From contig NZ_JACCAS010000001.1 of NCBI RefSeq assembly GCF_013409255.1, positions 3,782,001 to 3,846,000 on the forward strand: a stretch of 64,000 nucleotides of DNA. The letters are read 5' to 3'. The position numbers and the translations under genes are program-made. This DNA comes from Paraburkholderia bryophila. Its GTDB lineage: Bacteria > Pseudomonadota > Gammaproteobacteria > Burkholderiales > Burkholderiaceae. Under the pieces are notes generated by a model that was not told the DNA's origin, did no database searches, and saw nothing but the letters and a program-made list of their open reading frames with translations. This document shows, piece by piece, positions 63,775-64,000 of the stretch. The stretch's first letter is position 1; each line of letters starts with the position of its first letter.

Positions 63775-64000
63775 TTAGAAGCGGTGACGCAGACCTGCAG
63801 TGACAGCCACTTGCTTGTTGTTGCCCGAAGCAGCCAGACCGTTGATGTCGGCGTCGACGATCGCGCCGTCGTTGACTTGCTGGTATTCGCCTTGCAGGTA
63901 CACGTCGGTACGCTTGGACAGTGCGTACGCGGTTTGCAGGTTGAACTGGTTCCAGTGCGGACGCGTACCGGCCAGGCTCGCCTTGGTGTACGTGTACGAA
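63775..64000 (-). CDS. Gram-negative porin, 3' part (cut by window edge)
   Basis: The minus strand encodes 74 C-terminal residues ending in the window: SYTYTKASLAGTRPHWNQFN, LQTAYALSKRTDVYLQGEYQ, and a terminal KQVAVTAGLRHRF. Alternating strands, the YALSKRTDVYLQ segment and the final Phe are typical of OmpC-type trimeric porins of Burkholderia. The N-terminus lies beyond base 64000. Confidence 0.92.
   Translation of the reverse strand, partial: SYTYTKASLAGTRPHWNQFNLQTAYALSKRTDVYLQGEYQQVNDGAIVDADINGLAASGNNKQVAVTAGLRHRF

Overview
The window looks like a chromosomal segment of a Burkholderiaceae bacterium, most likely Paraburkholderia. The evidence is high GC with strong third-position G/C bias, the beta-proteobacterial order rph / yicC-gmk-rpoZ-spoT / greB, the ribB-ribH-nusB-aminotransferase cluster, and family pairs common in that group (DUF2844-DUF3443). 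All calls come from reading the sequence; no database search was run.

Layout. 1-10 kb is housekeeping: pyruvate oxidase PoxB, a secreted alpha/beta hydrolase, an AroP-like permease with an ACT-domain protein, tRNA-Leu(CAA), HemN, a YkgJ-like protein, a DUF1439 lipoprotein, UppP and TrmB. 10.06-12.25 kb is a small hipBA toxin-antitoxin module. It lies between 13-bp direct repeats, one of which is the 3' end of tRNA-Gly(CCC), so it resembles a mini-island. 12.4-20.9 kb carries YggT, an EthD-like protein, a DUF2520 dehydrogenase, a PLP ammonia-lyase, a LysE exporter, UbiD, a promoter-plus-terminator unit that may be a small RNA, and a lytic transglycosylase. 21-28 kb carries an aminotransferase, NusB, RibH, RibB (with a degenerate GTP cyclohydrolase II domain), MaeB and a LysR regulator.

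28.2-39.4 kb is accessory: a D-cysteine desulfhydrase-like enzyme, a DUF3443 lipoprotein that reads as a pepsin-like aspartic protease, its DUF2844 partner, a 957-residue autotransporter, and a tightly overlapping operon of TPR-sulfotransferase, GT9-like glycosyltransferase and hydrolase lipoprotein. 39.5-45 kb returns to core functions: RibE, RibD, HemL, a PUA/EVE-like protein and a Bcr/CflA pump. 45-46.7 kb holds small secreted or effector-like genes, one of them frameshifted.

46.92-54.55 kb is an integrative element of about 7.6 kb inserted at the 3' end of tRNA-Ser(TGA). It has a tyrosine integrase, a C4/P4-CI-like structured RNA, an AlpA regulator, a Toprim-DUF3631 primase/helicase, a Nu1-like small terminase and candidate iterons, but no capsid, tail or lysis genes. 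This is the gene set of a phage-inducible chromosomal island (satellite), and it is the strongest candidate for a distinctive system here. 54.6-64 kb is again core: HemW-RdgB-Rph on the minus strand, YicC-Gmk-RpoZ-SpoT on the plus strand, a DUF2591 protein, two tandem tRNA-Arg(ACG) genes, GreB, and the 3' end of a porin cut by the window edge.

Heme synthesis (hemN, hemL) and riboflavin synthesis (ribB, ribH, ribE, ribD) are scattered over several loci. The two accessory loci share one arrangement: each lies against the 3' end of a minus-strand tRNA gene and is bounded by a short duplication of that tRNA end.
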